From NCBI GenBank assembly GCA_002483445.1, contig DLHY01000033.1, forward strand, positions 1-64,000: a stretch of DNA of 64,000 nucleotides. Reading direction: 5' to 3'. This stretch comes from Blastocatellia bacterium UBA7656 (GTDB lineage Bacteria; Acidobacteriota; Blastocatellia; UBA7656). Both the position numbers and the translations under genes were made by a program. The number at the start of each line of letters is the position of its first letter. Within the stretch, counting starts at the first letter, position 1. The notes below the pieces were generated by a model that did no database searches, was not told where the DNA came from, and saw only the letters and a program-made list of their open reading frames with translations. Positions 50,635 to 60,387 of the stretch are shown piece by piece.

Positions 50635-52812
50635 TCACTTCGCCCAGTAGCCCTTGCGCGTGCGGACGGCGACATCTCCGCGATCCACCCGAACCTGAAC
50701 GCGGCGATATGTGCCATCGCGCTCCGCATTCACGGGATAGTAGCCGACGCTGTAGATCGTCCTCAGCGCCGCTGCCACCTGCTTGTAAACCCCTGCGAGG
50801 TCTCCGACCTGCTCGGCCTGATACGCAACGCCTCCCGTCAGTTCCGCGATGCGCTCAAGCTGCAAGCGCGCCATCGCGTAGTTTTCCGAGACGGAGTTGC
50901 CTCGCATCGCCTCTTCATACTCCGTGTCGATGTAGATCGGAAACACGATCACGTCACTCTCTTCCAACCTTCGCGCCAGCCGCTCGAATGTCACGCGCGT
51001 CTCCAATGGCTGCCAGCGATCAAGTGAACTATCCACTCCGTCCGAGACGACGACTATTGCATTGCGCTGGCCCGCTGTGCCGCGAAGCGTGTCTACAAGA
51101 GCGAACCACATAGCTTCATAAAACTTCGTCGCGCCATCGAAATGCTTGATGGATTTGATTCGACTTCGCAGCAGATCGCGATTCGAAGTCAGTTGTGAAA
51201 TCACAGTCACTTGATCAGTGAAGGCCACGACTGCGATTTTGTCCTGCTTGCCGACCGCATCGATAAATTTGAGCGCAGCCGCTTTGACCAGATCGATCTT
51301 GTCCTTCATTGACCCTGAAAGATCTAGCAGAAGAACCAGATTGAACGGGGCCGAAGACGGCGCGAAGAATTCTATCTGTTGCGCCTCACCGTTTTCGAAT
51401 ATCTGAAAACTTTCCTTGGACAGATTCGCCACCGACGCGCCCGAACGATTGGTCGCGCTCACTGTCAGGTTGACCACTGACGAATTGAGCTTGATCGCTT
51501 CTTCATCAGAGTCTTTGCCAGCTTCGGAATCTTTTTTAGCATCGCCTTCGCCGCGCGGAGCAGGCGGGTTTTCAGGCGGGGCTTCCGAATCCGTGCGACG
51601 TTTCAGAACAGGAGGCGTGACCGGCTTCTCTTCACCAGTCGCAGTATCCGCTGGCGCATCATCGCGCTTGTCACTCTTGCGAGTGTTGGCCCTCGGATCA
51701 GGCGGATCATCGTAAATGGGATCGGGTTTGCGAGGCGGCTGCCCCTGCTGTGATTGCGGATCATCGTCTTTGCTCTGGGTCTGATTGTCAGCCGGACGCG
51801 AGTTGAGCGGCTGATTCGATGGAATGATGCGAACCCGCATTCCCATCGAGCTATCTTCTGTCTGCTCACGGTCGCGGGAGCGATTGAGCGGCCCGATTTT
51901 GTCAGATCGTTTATTGTCCCGATTTTTGGAATGCCCTCCGATTGTAGCCCAGTCGCCGCCCGACGGATTTCTCTGCGAAGGGGGCGTGGCTATGCTGCTC
52001 GGGTCCGAATCATCATCCTTTGCCTGATCCTGCGTTGCCGCGCCCTGAGGTTGTGAAGGCGATTTGTAAACGCGAGAGCCTGACGACGAGTTTGCGGATT
52101 GCTGGTCTGTCTTCGCCTCGTTGTCCGTAGCCGCATCCCGCGAGGGAAGGTCGGCTGCGATGGCTGCACTTGCGGCTCTGTCGGCAGGCGAAAGAGTTAT
52201 GTTGCCGCTCTGGCTGCGAAGAAAAATCTGCGCGCCTCCGTTGCCCAGTCTCCCATCGATGCCGCGCGATCCAGCGCGCTGGGAAATCTCAAGCGGGACA
52301 GTCGAGCGCACGAGGCCGCGAGTCGAGCGCATCGATACCTGAGCGTTGTCCGTCTTAGGCACTCTGTAGCTGATGCTGCCCGCAGTGCTTTCGATCACTG
52401 CGCTGGCTAGCGATCCGCTCACTTCTATCGGCCACGCGCCGCCCAATAACTGAAGGTGAGAGTTTTGAGGCACGTAAACCACCAAATCGATACGACCCAT
52501 CTGCGCGCCCTGTTTGCATTGCACAAGCACCGTGTTTTGAGCCGCCATCAACACCATATCGGAGCGTTCGATAGGCGTTCCGTTCGTCTTCTCGGCGGTG
52601 ATGCGCACCTTCTGGCCTTCCCACACTTCGACGCTGATGCCGCCTCGCGCATTCTCGATTCGAACCTGACCTCCGGGCTTGAGAGTGAAAGACTCGACTC
52701 GAATCGAGGACTGAGCTATCGACTCAGCGGGATGGAAAAAGACAAGTGATAAAAGCGCGATAAGAGATGCCTGCAAGTGTCTTCGCAGTGCGTCGCGAAT
52801 CAATGGTTTCAT
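50635..52812 (-). CDS. Secreted VWFA-related protein with DUF4097-like N-terminus
   Basis: 725 aa from the ATG at 52812 (AGGAGGT upstream). After the signal peptide comes a beta-helix-like DUF4097-type part (R-I-E-N-A-R-G-G-I-S-V-E-V, residues about 50-230), then a long Asp/Pro/Ser-rich disordered linker (about 235-455), and a C-terminal von Willebrand A domain with the metal site D-L-S-G-S and V-V-V-S-D-G-V-D. This matches the VWFA-related family common in Acidobacteriota. It probably acts in cell-surface protein binding. The partner is unknown. Confidence 0.88.
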   Translation of the reverse strand: MKPLIRDALRRHLQASLIALLSLVFFHPAESIAQSSIRVESFTLKPGGQVRIENARGGISVEVWEGQKVRITAEKTNGTPIERSDMVLMAAQNTVLVQCKQGAQMGRIDLVVYVPQNSHLQLLGGAWPIEVSGSLASAVIESTAGSISYRVPKTDNAQVSMRSTRGLVRSTVPLEISQRAGSRGIDGRLGNGGAQIFLRSQSGNITLSPADRAASAAIAADLPSRDAATDNEAKTDQQSANSSSGSRVYKSPSQPQGAATQDQAKDDDSDPSSIATPPSQRNPSGGDWATIGGHSKNRDNKRSDKIGPLNRSRDREQTEDSSMGMRVRIIPSNQPLNSRPADNQTQSKDDDPQSQQGQPPRKPDPIYDDPPDPRANTRKSDKRDDAPADTATGEEKPVTPPVLKRRTDSEAPPENPPAPRGEGDAKKDSEAGKDSDEEAIKLNSSVVNLTVSATNRSGASVANLSKESFQIFENGEAQQIEFFAPSSAPFNLVLLLDLSGSMKDKIDLVKAAALKFIDAVGKQDKIAVVAFTDQVTVISQLTSNRDLLRSRIKSIKHFDGATKFYEAMWFALVDTLRGTAGQRNAIVVVSDGVDSSLDRWQPLETRVTFERLARRLEESDVIVFPIYIDTEYEEAMRGNSVSENYAMARLQLERIAELTGGVAYQAEQVGDLAGVYKQVAAALRTIYSVGYYPVNAERDGTYRRVQVRVDRGDVAVRTRKGYWAK

Positions 52813-52956
52813 AGCTACCTCCACAGTTTCGAAACGGAAAAGACTGTAACATCGCAAACCGAGAAGTTGCCTTCCCGAATCGCCGAATGTAACAGAGGGT
52901 AGACAGATTCTCTTACAAGTCAAAACGGGAGTCAAACTGAGGGCAGATGGCCCGTT

Positions 52957-53080
52957 TGGGGGAGTGTGGGAGTGTGGGGTAGTAGGAAGAAAAGAATGGG
53001 AGAATGGGAGAGTGGGAGAGTGGGGGATGAAGACTCATTGCTCCCATTCCCCCATTCTCCCATTCTCCCCCATTCCTCCA
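52957..53080. repeat. GGGAGAAT / GGGAGTGT octamer array with inverted half
   Basis: The left half repeats GGGAGTGT, GGGAGAAT and GGGAGAGT. The right half, after GATGAAGACTCATTG, is the inverse (CTCCCATT, CCCCCATTCT). The two halves could form a long stem. It lies between the divergent VWFA and FHA genes, where promoters are expected. The same unit occurs at 1-21. Confidence 0.85.
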
Positions 53081-53105
53081 CTGCTCATGCTATACTTTCC
53101 CCACT

Positions 53106-53867
53106 ATGGCCCGAACGGATGAAAGCATTTTTGACAAAGCTGAGGGACTCGCCCGACGTGTGCTTGAGAGGCTCGGCGCGCGAGTCGATGATCGATTGGC
53201 AGGCGATTCGTTGAGCGCGCGAAAAATTTCCGATCTTGCTTCTCAAATCGAGCGAGCTATCGAAAGCAATCTCAAGGAAGACGGCCAGGGTGTCAGGCGC
53301 GTCGCGCCCTCGGTGATTCGCGTTTTGCTCACGCACGAAGAAGCATCCAGTCTCGGAGCGAAATACAAAGAAGCTCTTGGCGCGGAACTCAGCCAGGTCG
53401 CGCGTGAGTTCATCAATAACCGGCGATATGAAACCAACGATCCGGCTGTCGTGGAAATCGGATCAGACCTCTTCGCAAAATCAACAGTCATCAAAACTGC
53501 TTTTGAAAAGGGAGTCGCACAGAAAGATGATAAGGCGAAGGGATCGCAGGTTGTTGATGAGAAAACAGTCGCGCTTGTCGCGTCGGATGGGAGGAGTTTT
53601 CGTATCAAGCTGAAAGCTGACAGCGATCCGGCATACATCGGTCGCGCTTCGGGCATCGCCGCGCGAATCGATGACGCAAGCATCTCGCGGCTTCATTGCT
53701 CGCTGGCCCTCCGCGCTGCGGGAGACGTAGTCATCTCCGATCTGGGAAGCTCGAACGGAAGCGCGCTCAACGGCAGGCCGCTCGCTCCTGATCGGGCGCA
53801 CGCGCTGCAATCGGGCGATATCGTGGAACTCGGAGATGTGCGCCTTACTGTCACCGATATCGTTTAG
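53106..53867 (+). CDS. FHA-domain protein with DUF3662 N-terminus (FhaA-like)
   Basis: 253 aa. The N-terminal DUF3662 region (about 1-125) is followed by a linker and a C-terminal FHA domain (about 158-253) with Y-I-G-R, S-I-S-R-L-H and L-G-S-S-N-G, the phosphothreonine-binding residues. In Actinobacteria FhaA joins signalling to cell-wall enzymes such as RodA, PbpA and MviN. The same gene neighbourhood appears here (PBP and SEDS genes follow). TATACT ends about ten bases before the ATG and no ribosome-binding site is seen, so the mRNA may be nearly leaderless. Confidence 0.88.
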   Translation: MARTDESIFDKAEGLARRVLERLGARVDDRLAGDSLSARKISDLASQIERAIESNLKEDGQGVRRVAPSVIRVLLTHEEASSLGAKYKEALGAELSQVAREFINNRRYETNDPAVVEIGSDLFAKSTVIKTAFEKGVAQKDDKAKGSQVVDEKTVALVASDGRSFRIKLKADSDPAYIGRASGIAARIDDASISRLHCSLALRAAGDVVISDLGSSNGSALNGRPLAPDRAHALQSGDIVELGDVRLTVTDIV

Positions 53868-53920
53868 GAGGGGCAACCGGCAACTCAGCAGCCGGGAAAC
53901 CCTGAACACGCGAAGCAGTT

Positions 53921-55675
53921 TTGATCGTACATAAAAACGCGCGGGCGAACAGACTGTTTATGTTGATCTCTTATGCACTGACGATCATACTCGAAATCGC
54001 GGCACTGCTGCTGATGCTCTTGCTGGCCTGGGCCGCGTGGCGTCATCGCAATCCGCCTTTGGATGAAAACACCGAAAAAGAATCCGGTCCTTCTGCAACA
54101 AACCGATGGCTGCGCGGACTGAGGGCCGCCTTCGTACTCGCTATAGTGGCCGTCATCGGATTTCATTTTCACTGGGCTTTTCTCGCCGACTCGAATGAAA
54201 CTTTCATACAGGCTAAAAGGTTCGACGCGCGAAATCGCCGCTTTTCAGACAGCGCGCTCCTGGGCTGGGTTCTCGATCGCACGGGCAGGCTTGAAAACTC
54301 GCTCATCCGTTATCGCGCTGATCGCGGCTCGCTCACGCGCGAATACCCGCTCGGAGAATCAGCCGCTCACCTGACCGGCTACTTCGATTTCACATTCGGC
54401 GCGGGCGGCATGGAGTACGCATTTCGCGACCGCCTTACGGAATCCGCAAGCACATACAATCGATTGCTCTCCCCGTCTCCTGTCGGCAAAGACATAACGG
54501 TGTCAATCGACGCGGGCTTTCAAAGCGAGGTCTACGGCCTGCTACGCAGCGCGGGCAAGCCATCAGCCGCCGTCGTGCTGCTGCTGCCAAAAAACGAAGT
54601 GCTGGCGATGGTTTCGACGCCGAGCTTCGACCCGCGTCAGGTCAAAGATCAAGCCGTGTGGACTCGTCTGACCGATCAGGCGAAAGAGGCGCAACCTCTC
54701 AGTCCGCTCGTCAATCGCGCGCTCGGCACTCTTGTTACTGGCGGTCCCGCGTTTTATTACCGACCCGGCTCGACGTTCAAAACATTCATCGCCGCCGTAG
54801 CCGTTGATTCAGGCATCACCGAAGAGAAGTTCACATGCAAGGCCGAAGGCTTCGTTCCTCCCGGCGCATCGCGACCGATTCGCGATTTCGGCGGCGAGGT
54901 GCATGGCGCTATCGGGCTTGAAGACGCTTTCCGACATTCGTGCAATCAGTATTTTTCTCAACTCGGAATCCGGCTCGGTCGCGAGAGGCTTTCCGCTTAT
55001 GCCAGGAGGCTCGGCTTTGCCGTGACCTCGGACGACTCATCGCGCTCATCCTCTTTGTGGAATATTGGCGAAGGCTATAACCGCAATGACTTCAATTTCA
55101 TCTTCGCGCCGCCGCTCGCTCGAATGGAGCTTTCATCGAAAGCGACGGGCCATGACATCGCGCTGCAATCGATAGGCGAAGGCTTCGATGATATGACCGT
55201 AATGGATATGGCCTTGCTTGTCTCAGCCGTTGCAAATGAGGACGGCGCTCTGTCCGCGCCTACTTTCGAAATCAACTCGGAGCGAAAAATCATCAGCCAG
55301 TTCGTCACGCCTCAATCAGCCGAAAGAGTGCGCGAACTGATGCGCGGGGTCGTCGAACGCGGAACAGCGAGGGGCGGTTTCGCTCGCCTTCAGGGTCGCA
55401 TCACCGCAGGAGGCAAGACCGGCACGGCTGATCGCATAGTCCCGGTTTATGACAAACAGGGCAAGCGCGTAATAGACCGCGTAGACTCGAAGGGCGTGAC
55501 TAATTATAAAACCGCCGAGTCTACCGATAGCTGGTTCATAGGATTCGCGCCTGCCGATAACCCCCGGATCGTTTATGCGGTCGTTGTTGAAGACGGCGGC
55601 GAAGGAGCGCGGACTGCTGTGCCGATGGCAGTGAAGATTATTGAAAGAGCCGCTGCGCTCGGATATCTCAAATGA
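53921..55675 (+). CDS. Class B penicillin-binding protein (peptidoglycan transpeptidase)
   Basis: 584 aa from the TTG at 53921; the ATG at 53960 is an alternative. Two N-terminal hydrophobic helices (about 14-40 and 70-90) are unusual, since class B PBPs normally have one. The transpeptidase motifs are S284-T-F-K287, S-C-N (H-S-C-N-Q) and K-T-G-T-A-D. A dimerisation-like segment precedes them. It cross-links peptidoglycan, presumably with the SEDS protein encoded next, to which it is coupled by an ATGA overlap. PbpA of Actinobacteria is the nearest model. Confidence 0.92.
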   Translation: MIVHKNARANRLFMLISYALTIILEIAALLLMLLLAWAAWRHRNPPLDENTEKESGPSATNRWLRGLRAAFVLAIVAVIGFHFHWAFLADSNETFIQAKRFDARNRRFSDSALLGWVLDRTGRLENSLIRYRADRGSLTREYPLGESAAHLTGYFDFTFGAGGMEYAFRDRLTESASTYNRLLSPSPVGKDITVSIDAGFQSEVYGLLRSAGKPSAAVVLLLPKNEVLAMVSTPSFDPRQVKDQAVWTRLTDQAKEAQPLSPLVNRALGTLVTGGPAFYYRPGSTFKTFIAAVAVDSGITEEKFTCKAEGFVPPGASRPIRDFGGEVHGAIGLEDAFRHSCNQYFSQLGIRLGRERLSAYARRLGFAVTSDDSSRSSSLWNIGEGYNRNDFNFIFAPPLARMELSSKATGHDIALQSIGEGFDDMTVMDMALLVSAVANEDGALSAPTFEINSERKIISQFVTPQSAERVRELMRGVVERGTARGGFARLQGRITAGGKTGTADRIVPVYDKQGKRVIDRVDSKGVTNYKTAESTDSWFIGFAPADNPRIVYAVVVEDGGEGARTAVPMAVKIIERAAALGYLK

Positions 55676-57315
55676 CTATGGAATCGAAGAAGAGCCGTTT
55701 CAATCGCACAAGCCCTTCGCTGCATTTCCTGGCGTTGATGATTGTTTTTGCTCTGGCGCTCGCAGGCTATTTTGCGGTGATGTGGTCGGGCGATCTGAAA
55801 GGCTATAGCCCAAGCCGCGTGGTCGCTTTTCGCGATCTTTTGTTTTTCATACCCGTCGTCGGCGTTTTCTTCTGGCTGATGCGCCGTCAGAAATTTCGCG
55901 GCGAGATTCTGCCTTTCACCGTCGCGGTGTTTCTCTTCGCCATCGGGTTGATGGTTCAGTACCGCCTGTTTTCAGACCCCGAATACGGCGCGCGTGGGGC
56001 CGACCGCGCGCGCTCGCGCGAGGCCAAAACTCAAACCATAAGATTACGCAACGTCGAGACCGGCTACGATGATCAGAAAAAAGCATTTCTCTTTGGCGAC
56101 GCCGCTCGCGTGCCTGAACCCGACGCTGCGACAGCGAGACAGTATGGCGTATTCGATCTCGTCAAATCGCCCAAAACATACGTTCCGCTGCTCGCGCTTG
56201 CGGCTCTCGCGGCGGGATTCATGCTCTTCAGGAGCGACCGTTGGTTGTTATGGTTTCAGCGCCACTCGCTCATCATGGGGCTGGCAACGCTCATACCATT
56301 CGCAATCATAGTGCTGGCGTTCAGCGAGGAAGGGAAGTTTCTCGGACAGACCACGCCGTGGGAAGTCGTGAAGATTCTTTTTCTGTTGAGTTTCGCAGGA
56401 ATGCTGGCGGATTCGTATCAGCATCTCCGCCGGACTCGTTGGGGATTGCCGCCCGCGCGCCGATTGATACCGTTTCTGGCAATCGCGGCTATGCCCGTCG
56501 TGCCTTTCTTCGCGCTTTCCGACTTCGGCCAGATGCTCGTCTTTTTCGGCGTGTACGTGATGCTCTACATCGTCGCGGTGAGAAAGAAAGCGCAACTCGT
56601 TTATGCCATCGCCATCGTCGCTATTTTATTCGGCGTGTTCTTCGTCGCGTCGAAAGCGACGACAGGTTTCGGTTTGCCTTCGCGAGTTCATTTCAGGTTC
56701 TATCAGTGGTTGAACACATGGGAACCGCCCGCGCCCGATACCTCATGGTGGAAACGCGATTATGAAAGGTATACGAAAGCGACAGGCAGCACTCCCGACC
56801 CGACGGATCAGAGCAAAATAAATCAATTCAATCGCGAGGCGTGGGCCGACAAAGTGCTTCAACAATCGCAGGCGCTCTTCGGCATAAGCGAGGGGGGAGC
56901 CGTCGGCGAAGGGTTGGGACTCGGCTTTCCTGAAACCGTGCCGATATCGGATTCGGACTTCATTTATGCCGCAGTCGGCGAAGAGATGGGACTCGCGGGG
57001 GCGCTTTCGATCCTCATAGCCACTGCGGTATTCGTCTTCGCAGGCACGGCTGTGAGTCTGGGCGCGAAGGATATGTTCACGAAGCTGCTTGCCGCAGGGC
57101 TAACGGCCTTCGTGGGCCTTCAAGCGATGGTAAACATCGGCGGCGTGTTGCGACTGCTTCCGATGACAGGAATCACCCTGCCGTTCGTCAGTCACGGCGG
57201 ATGGTCGCTTATAACATCATTTGCGATGCTCGGAATCCTGCTTGCTTTTTCACATCGCAATCGCGTGGCCAATGAAGTTTCGAAGCAGGAGACAGCCCTC
57301 GCGGCGGCGCGATGA
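55672..57315 (+). CDS. SEDS-family peptidoglycan glycosyltransferase (FtsW/RodA-like) with large loops
   Basis: 547 aa, about 150 residues longer than usual FtsW or RodA. Ten membrane helices are suggested. SEDS signatures include F-L-L-S-F-A-G-M, L-S-D-F-G-Q-M-L-V-F-F, S-E-G-G-A-V-G-E-G-L-G-L-G and the S-D-S-D-F-I-Y-A-A-V-G-E-E-M-G block, then P-F-V-S-H-G-G-W. Two insertions stand out: residues about 101-165 after the third helix, and about 345-390 (Trp/Pro/Asp-rich). It polymerises glycan strands from lipid II together with the PBP encoded upstream. Confidence 0.9.
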   Translation: MTMESKKSRFNRTSPSLHFLALMIVFALALAGYFAVMWSGDLKGYSPSRVVAFRDLLFFIPVVGVFFWLMRRQKFRGEILPFTVAVFLFAIGLMVQYRLFSDPEYGARGADRARSREAKTQTIRLRNVETGYDDQKKAFLFGDAARVPEPDAATARQYGVFDLVKSPKTYVPLLALAALAAGFMLFRSDRWLLWFQRHSLIMGLATLIPFAIIVLAFSEEGKFLGQTTPWEVVKILFLLSFAGMLADSYQHLRRTRWGLPPARRLIPFLAIAAMPVVPFFALSDFGQMLVFFGVYVMLYIVAVRKKAQLVYAIAIVAILFGVFFVASKATTGFGLPSRVHFRFYQWLNTWEPPAPDTSWWKRDYERYTKATGSTPDPTDQSKINQFNREAWADKVLQQSQALFGISEGGAVGEGLGLGFPETVPISDSDFIYAAVGEEMGLAGALSILIATAVFVFAGTAVSLGAKDMFTKLLAAGLTAFVGLQAMVNIGGVLRLLPMTGITLPFVSHGGWSLITSFAMLGILLAFSHRNRVANEVSKQETALAAAR

Positions 57316-57384
57316 TGTGTGCAAGTTTTACTACTGCTGTGAATTTTTTTCTCAGTCACAGGTATTTCAAAATGACTGATGCGC

Positions 57385-57568
57385 TTGACCGAAAGAGGGG
57401 CGACTTATAAGTATCAACAGTTACAGGAAAAAATTATAGGTCAAAATAACGGCACGGTTGTTGCACAATGAACGATCAATCATGAGCATCTCTTACCCAT
57501 ATTGATGCTCACTAGGTACAACCTGAGGGGCCAAGAGGCATCGGAGCTTTTTTTCCGATGCCTTTTTT
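57385..57568 (+). ncRNA. Candidate small RNA between ftsW-like and WD40 genes
   Basis: A promoter-like pair TTGACC (57385-57390) and TATAAG (57406-57411, 15-base spacing, so weak) is followed by about 125 bases without a coding frame, a hairpin GAGCATC/GATGCTC (57484-57511) and a strong terminator (57537-57568). It could equally be just the 3' end of the cell-wall operon. Low confidence without expression data. Confidence 0.25.
57537..57568 (+). terminator. Predicted intrinsic terminator of the FHA-PBP-SEDS operon
   Basis: Perfect 9-bp stem GGCATCGGA (57537-57545) / TCCGATGCC (57554-57562) with an 8-base loop, followed by TTTTTT. It lies 220 bases after the SEDS stop in a convergent gap. Confidence 0.85.
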
Positions 57569-57618
57569 ACTGACCGGAAGGCGACCACCCGTCGTCGGAT
57601 ATACCTTGACTCCCTTGA

Positions 57619-59304
57619 TTACCTCCGCTCGGATTTGACCTCTGATTTATTCGTCAAATCCGATTCTCTGAATCTCAAACTTGTGCCTTCTCCATAGTCT
57701 TCAAGTTTGTTCTCATCAGTCTCTTTCTGAAAAGTGAAATCGAATCGAATAGCGGCATTGTTTTTCAAAATCTCTCGCGATAAGGCGAAGAAAACAGATG
57801 TCTTTGGCAATAAAATCGCGCTTGAGCCAAAATCAAAACCGTAAGGAATTTGCTTGCCGTTCCTATCTTCCAATCCATGCCAGATGTTGATTTCTCTATT
57901 GTCACATAGGCCAAAGATTTTCTTGCCGTTTGATAATTCGTAAAAACATTTCGGGTTTGGAAGGTACATACTTTGAGTTGGAATCTCGATGGGAAGCGGG
58001 GAATCGTTGTGCAAACGCAGCCAGATTGCGTTGGCGTCTCCGGCAGATTTTTTCACTTTGCTTTTCTTAGGCTCGTCTGACTCGACCATTCTTAATTCAC
58101 CCGGATCGGTCATGTCTCCGTAATGCTCGAAAGTGATGTATACCTGTTTTTTGAACTTCTCCGTATCGATTGCGGCCTGCTTGTCTCGCCGCGCCTGCGC
58201 CTCATTCAATATAGCTTGTCTTCGCTCCTTTTCTTTATTCAGGCGAATTTCCAACTCGCTCGGTTGATAAGGTGGGATGTGTTGATCGCTCAAACGACCG
58301 CCGATGAAACGAGATTTCCCTGTTTTGGTTTCTGTGATTTTTATTGACGCATCGCCCCAGCTTCCGCCTTCAGCAAACAAACTTCCATCCGAGCTCAAGT
58401 CAATCGTCGAGCCTGTGCGCGAAAACTCATCGATCCTGATTTTTTCGCCCGTTGCCAGATCGTAGAAGGTAAAGCCACCGTAACCGCTGACGATCAACTT
58501 TCTGCCGTCCGCGCTGAGTTTTGAATAAACTCGATACGCTTCGGCTTCAAGTTTTTTCTTGACTGTGTTTGTTTGCGTATCTGTGAGGGTAAGTTCTTTT
58601 TCGCCTGTGCGCATAGCAGAGGTTTTCAAATCGGGAGTGAAAGAAGTTTCCCATTCATAAGTGCGCCGTGTTCGACAAGGCCGAGTAGATGCAGGATCGT
58701 TTTGTCTTCCAGTTTCCAGATTCCATTCTGAAACGCTCCCATCCAGATTTCCAGTTCTCAGTATCTTTCCGTTTTCATCGAACTTCATTGCAATGACTGT
58801 GCAGGGTTTCCCTTCGAGTTTTTTGATAACCTGGCCCTCTTCAACGCGCAGGATTTTGATTTCATCCTCGCTGTCTTCTGGTGAAGCTGCCGACGCTATA
58901 GTTTTTCCATCAGGGCTGAATTCTACCGCTGTAACGCTATCCTTATGCGCGTCGGCTCGCCAGATCAGCTTCCCTGTTTTCGCATCCCAAAGCTGGATTG
59001 TTCCGTTTCCACTACCTGAAGCGATTAGATTCTGGTCTGGACTAAACGCAAAACTTGTCAGAGTATAATACTCGTTGGCTTTTTGAATAGACTCTGTTTT
59101 AGTTCTCCACAGCAGACGACTGCTTGTGACATCCCAAAGACAAAGCCAGCCATCGCCTGCCGAATAAGAAATCAATTTAGTAGCATCAGGGTTGAATTTG
59201 ACTTTCAAAATATCATGGGTGTGGCCTGCTTGAAATACAGAAACCTGCCCCAGGACAAATTGAGTAAATAATAAAAGCAGGAAAGCCAATAAAAGTGATT
59301 TCAT
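57619..59304 (-). CDS. Secreted WD40-repeat protein
   Basis: 561 aa with a signal peptide (S-L-L-L-A-F-L-L-L-L-F). The N-terminal 330 residues form WD40 blades (F-A-F-S-P-D-Q-N-L-I-A-S-G-S-G-N-G-T-I-Q-L-W-D, V-E-F-S-P-D-G-K-T-I-A-S-A). A charged coiled-coil part (about 340-385) and a C-terminal beta-rich domain follow. It is probably a periplasmic binding scaffold. The tail T-N-K-S-E-V-K-S-E-R-R resembles translated short repeats and may not be conserved. It lies upstream of nothing obvious on its strand. Confidence 0.82.
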   Translation of the reverse strand: MKSLLLAFLLLLFTQFVLGQVSVFQAGHTHDILKVKFNPDATKLISYSAGDGWLCLWDVTSSRLLWRTKTESIQKANEYYTLTSFAFSPDQNLIASGSGNGTIQLWDAKTGKLIWRADAHKDSVTAVEFSPDGKTIASAASPEDSEDEIKILRVEEGQVIKKLEGKPCTVIAMKFDENGKILRTGNLDGSVSEWNLETGRQNDPASTRPCRTRRTYEWETSFTPDLKTSAMRTGEKELTLTDTQTNTVKKKLEAEAYRVYSKLSADGRKLIVSGYGGFTFYDLATGEKIRIDEFSRTGSTIDLSSDGSLFAEGGSWGDASIKITETKTGKSRFIGGRLSDQHIPPYQPSELEIRLNKEKERRQAILNEAQARRDKQAAIDTEKFKKQVYITFEHYGDMTDPGELRMVESDEPKKSKVKKSAGDANAIWLRLHNDSPLPIEIPTQSMYLPNPKCFYELSNGKKIFGLCDNREINIWHGLEDRNGKQIPYGFDFGSSAILLPKTSVFFALSREILKNNAAIRFDFTFQKETDENKLEDYGEGTSLRFRESDLTNKSEVKSERR

Positions 59305-59364
59305 TCCATCCTCATAAAATTGGCGAAGTCTCTGAGTGATAAACCGCCTGCTTATTTGTCGCGT

Positions 59365-60270
59365 TCAACGAAACGTGCCGGGATGACTCCCTTTAGTTCG
59401 AAGCGTGATCTTCTGATCGTGTGAGATGAGGAGGAACCTGCGCAGGTTGATGGTGTTTATTCCTGAAGGCGTGTAGACCAGTCTATACCAGTTCTTTCTG
59501 AGGTCTTCCGAAATGGCTTTGGCGGCTTCTTCGATTTTTGTCGCGCTGAAGATCGCGCCGCCCGTTCCTGTGGTGAGTTTTTCGAGCGCGGCGGGCGGTT
59601 TTGGCTTGTCGCGCAGGAGCGCGCCCCGCGTGCGGTCGGGCGTCTGGATGGCGAACAGCACTATGTTTTCTTCCTGCAATGTCGCCAGCGCATCGTCAAA
59701 CTTGGTTTTGCTCTCGCTGTCATAGCCGTCGCTTATGAGTATGATCGCGCGCTTTTCCATACCGGTCTTCGCCTGATGCGAGAGGGCGTCGCTGACGGCT
59801 ATGAGCGCGTCATAGAGATTCGGAAATCCCTTGCGAGCAAGTTTCGTCGGCGATGCCTGAAGCTTCTTCAGGTCTGGCGTCATGTCTTCGATTATTTCGG
59901 CTGATTCGTTGAAGCCGACTATCATCATTTCATCATCTTCGTAAAGCTCGTTGATTATGGCTACGACCACTTTGCTCAGGGCGGCGGTGTCGATTTTGAG
60001 ATTCTGGCTGCTGTCGATCATCAATACTATGCGCGAGCCTGAATCCATGCGCGAGAAGGAATCCACCTCCTGATGCACGCCTGAATCATAGAGATCGAAA
60101 AAATCCTTCGTTATCGTCACGCCTTCGGGCGCGTGAACGATGACGTTGAGGGTCATCAATCGCCGCCCGCTGCCTCCGCCCTTGCCGGACTGCCCCGTGG
60201 CAGAAAACGACATGAGCGCAAACGCCAGACCGAGTATCAAAACTTTCAGCATCATCCTGGAAGACCGCAT
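59365..60270 (-). CDS. Secreted VWFA-related protein, partly degenerate metal site
   Basis: 301 aa. After a signal peptide, the VWA domain shows V-L-M-I-D-S-S-Q-N, where the MIDAS pattern D-x-S-x-S ends in Asn instead of Ser, and I-L-I-S-D-G-Y-D-S. The C-terminal W-Y-R-L-V-Y-T-P matches the acidobacterial VWFA-related family. It is likely a surface or periplasmic protein-binding domain. Asn could still coordinate metal weakly. It is the second member of this family in the window after 50635-52812. Confidence 0.85.
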   Translation of the reverse strand: MRSSRMMLKVLILGLAFALMSFSATGQSGKGGGSGRRLMTLNVIVHAPEGVTITKDFFDLYDSGVHQEVDSFSRMDSGSRIVLMIDSSQNLKIDTAALSKVVVAIINELYEDDEMMIVGFNESAEIIEDMTPDLKKLQASPTKLARKGFPNLYDALIAVSDALSHQAKTGMEKRAIILISDGYDSESKTKFDDALATLQEENIVLFAIQTPDRTRGALLRDKPKPPAALEKLTTGTGGAIFSATKIEEAAKAISEDLRKNWYRLVYTPSGINTINLRRFLLISHDQKITLRTKGSHPGTFR

Positions 60271-60387
60271 AAGAATAACTCCCGCGGGTTTATGTGTTGC
60301 ACGGAATTAAAATTATTCCAGAAGCCGGACGCGATGAAAAGGCGACCTTGAACCTTAGGGCCTCGCCCAGTAATATCCGAACGAATC

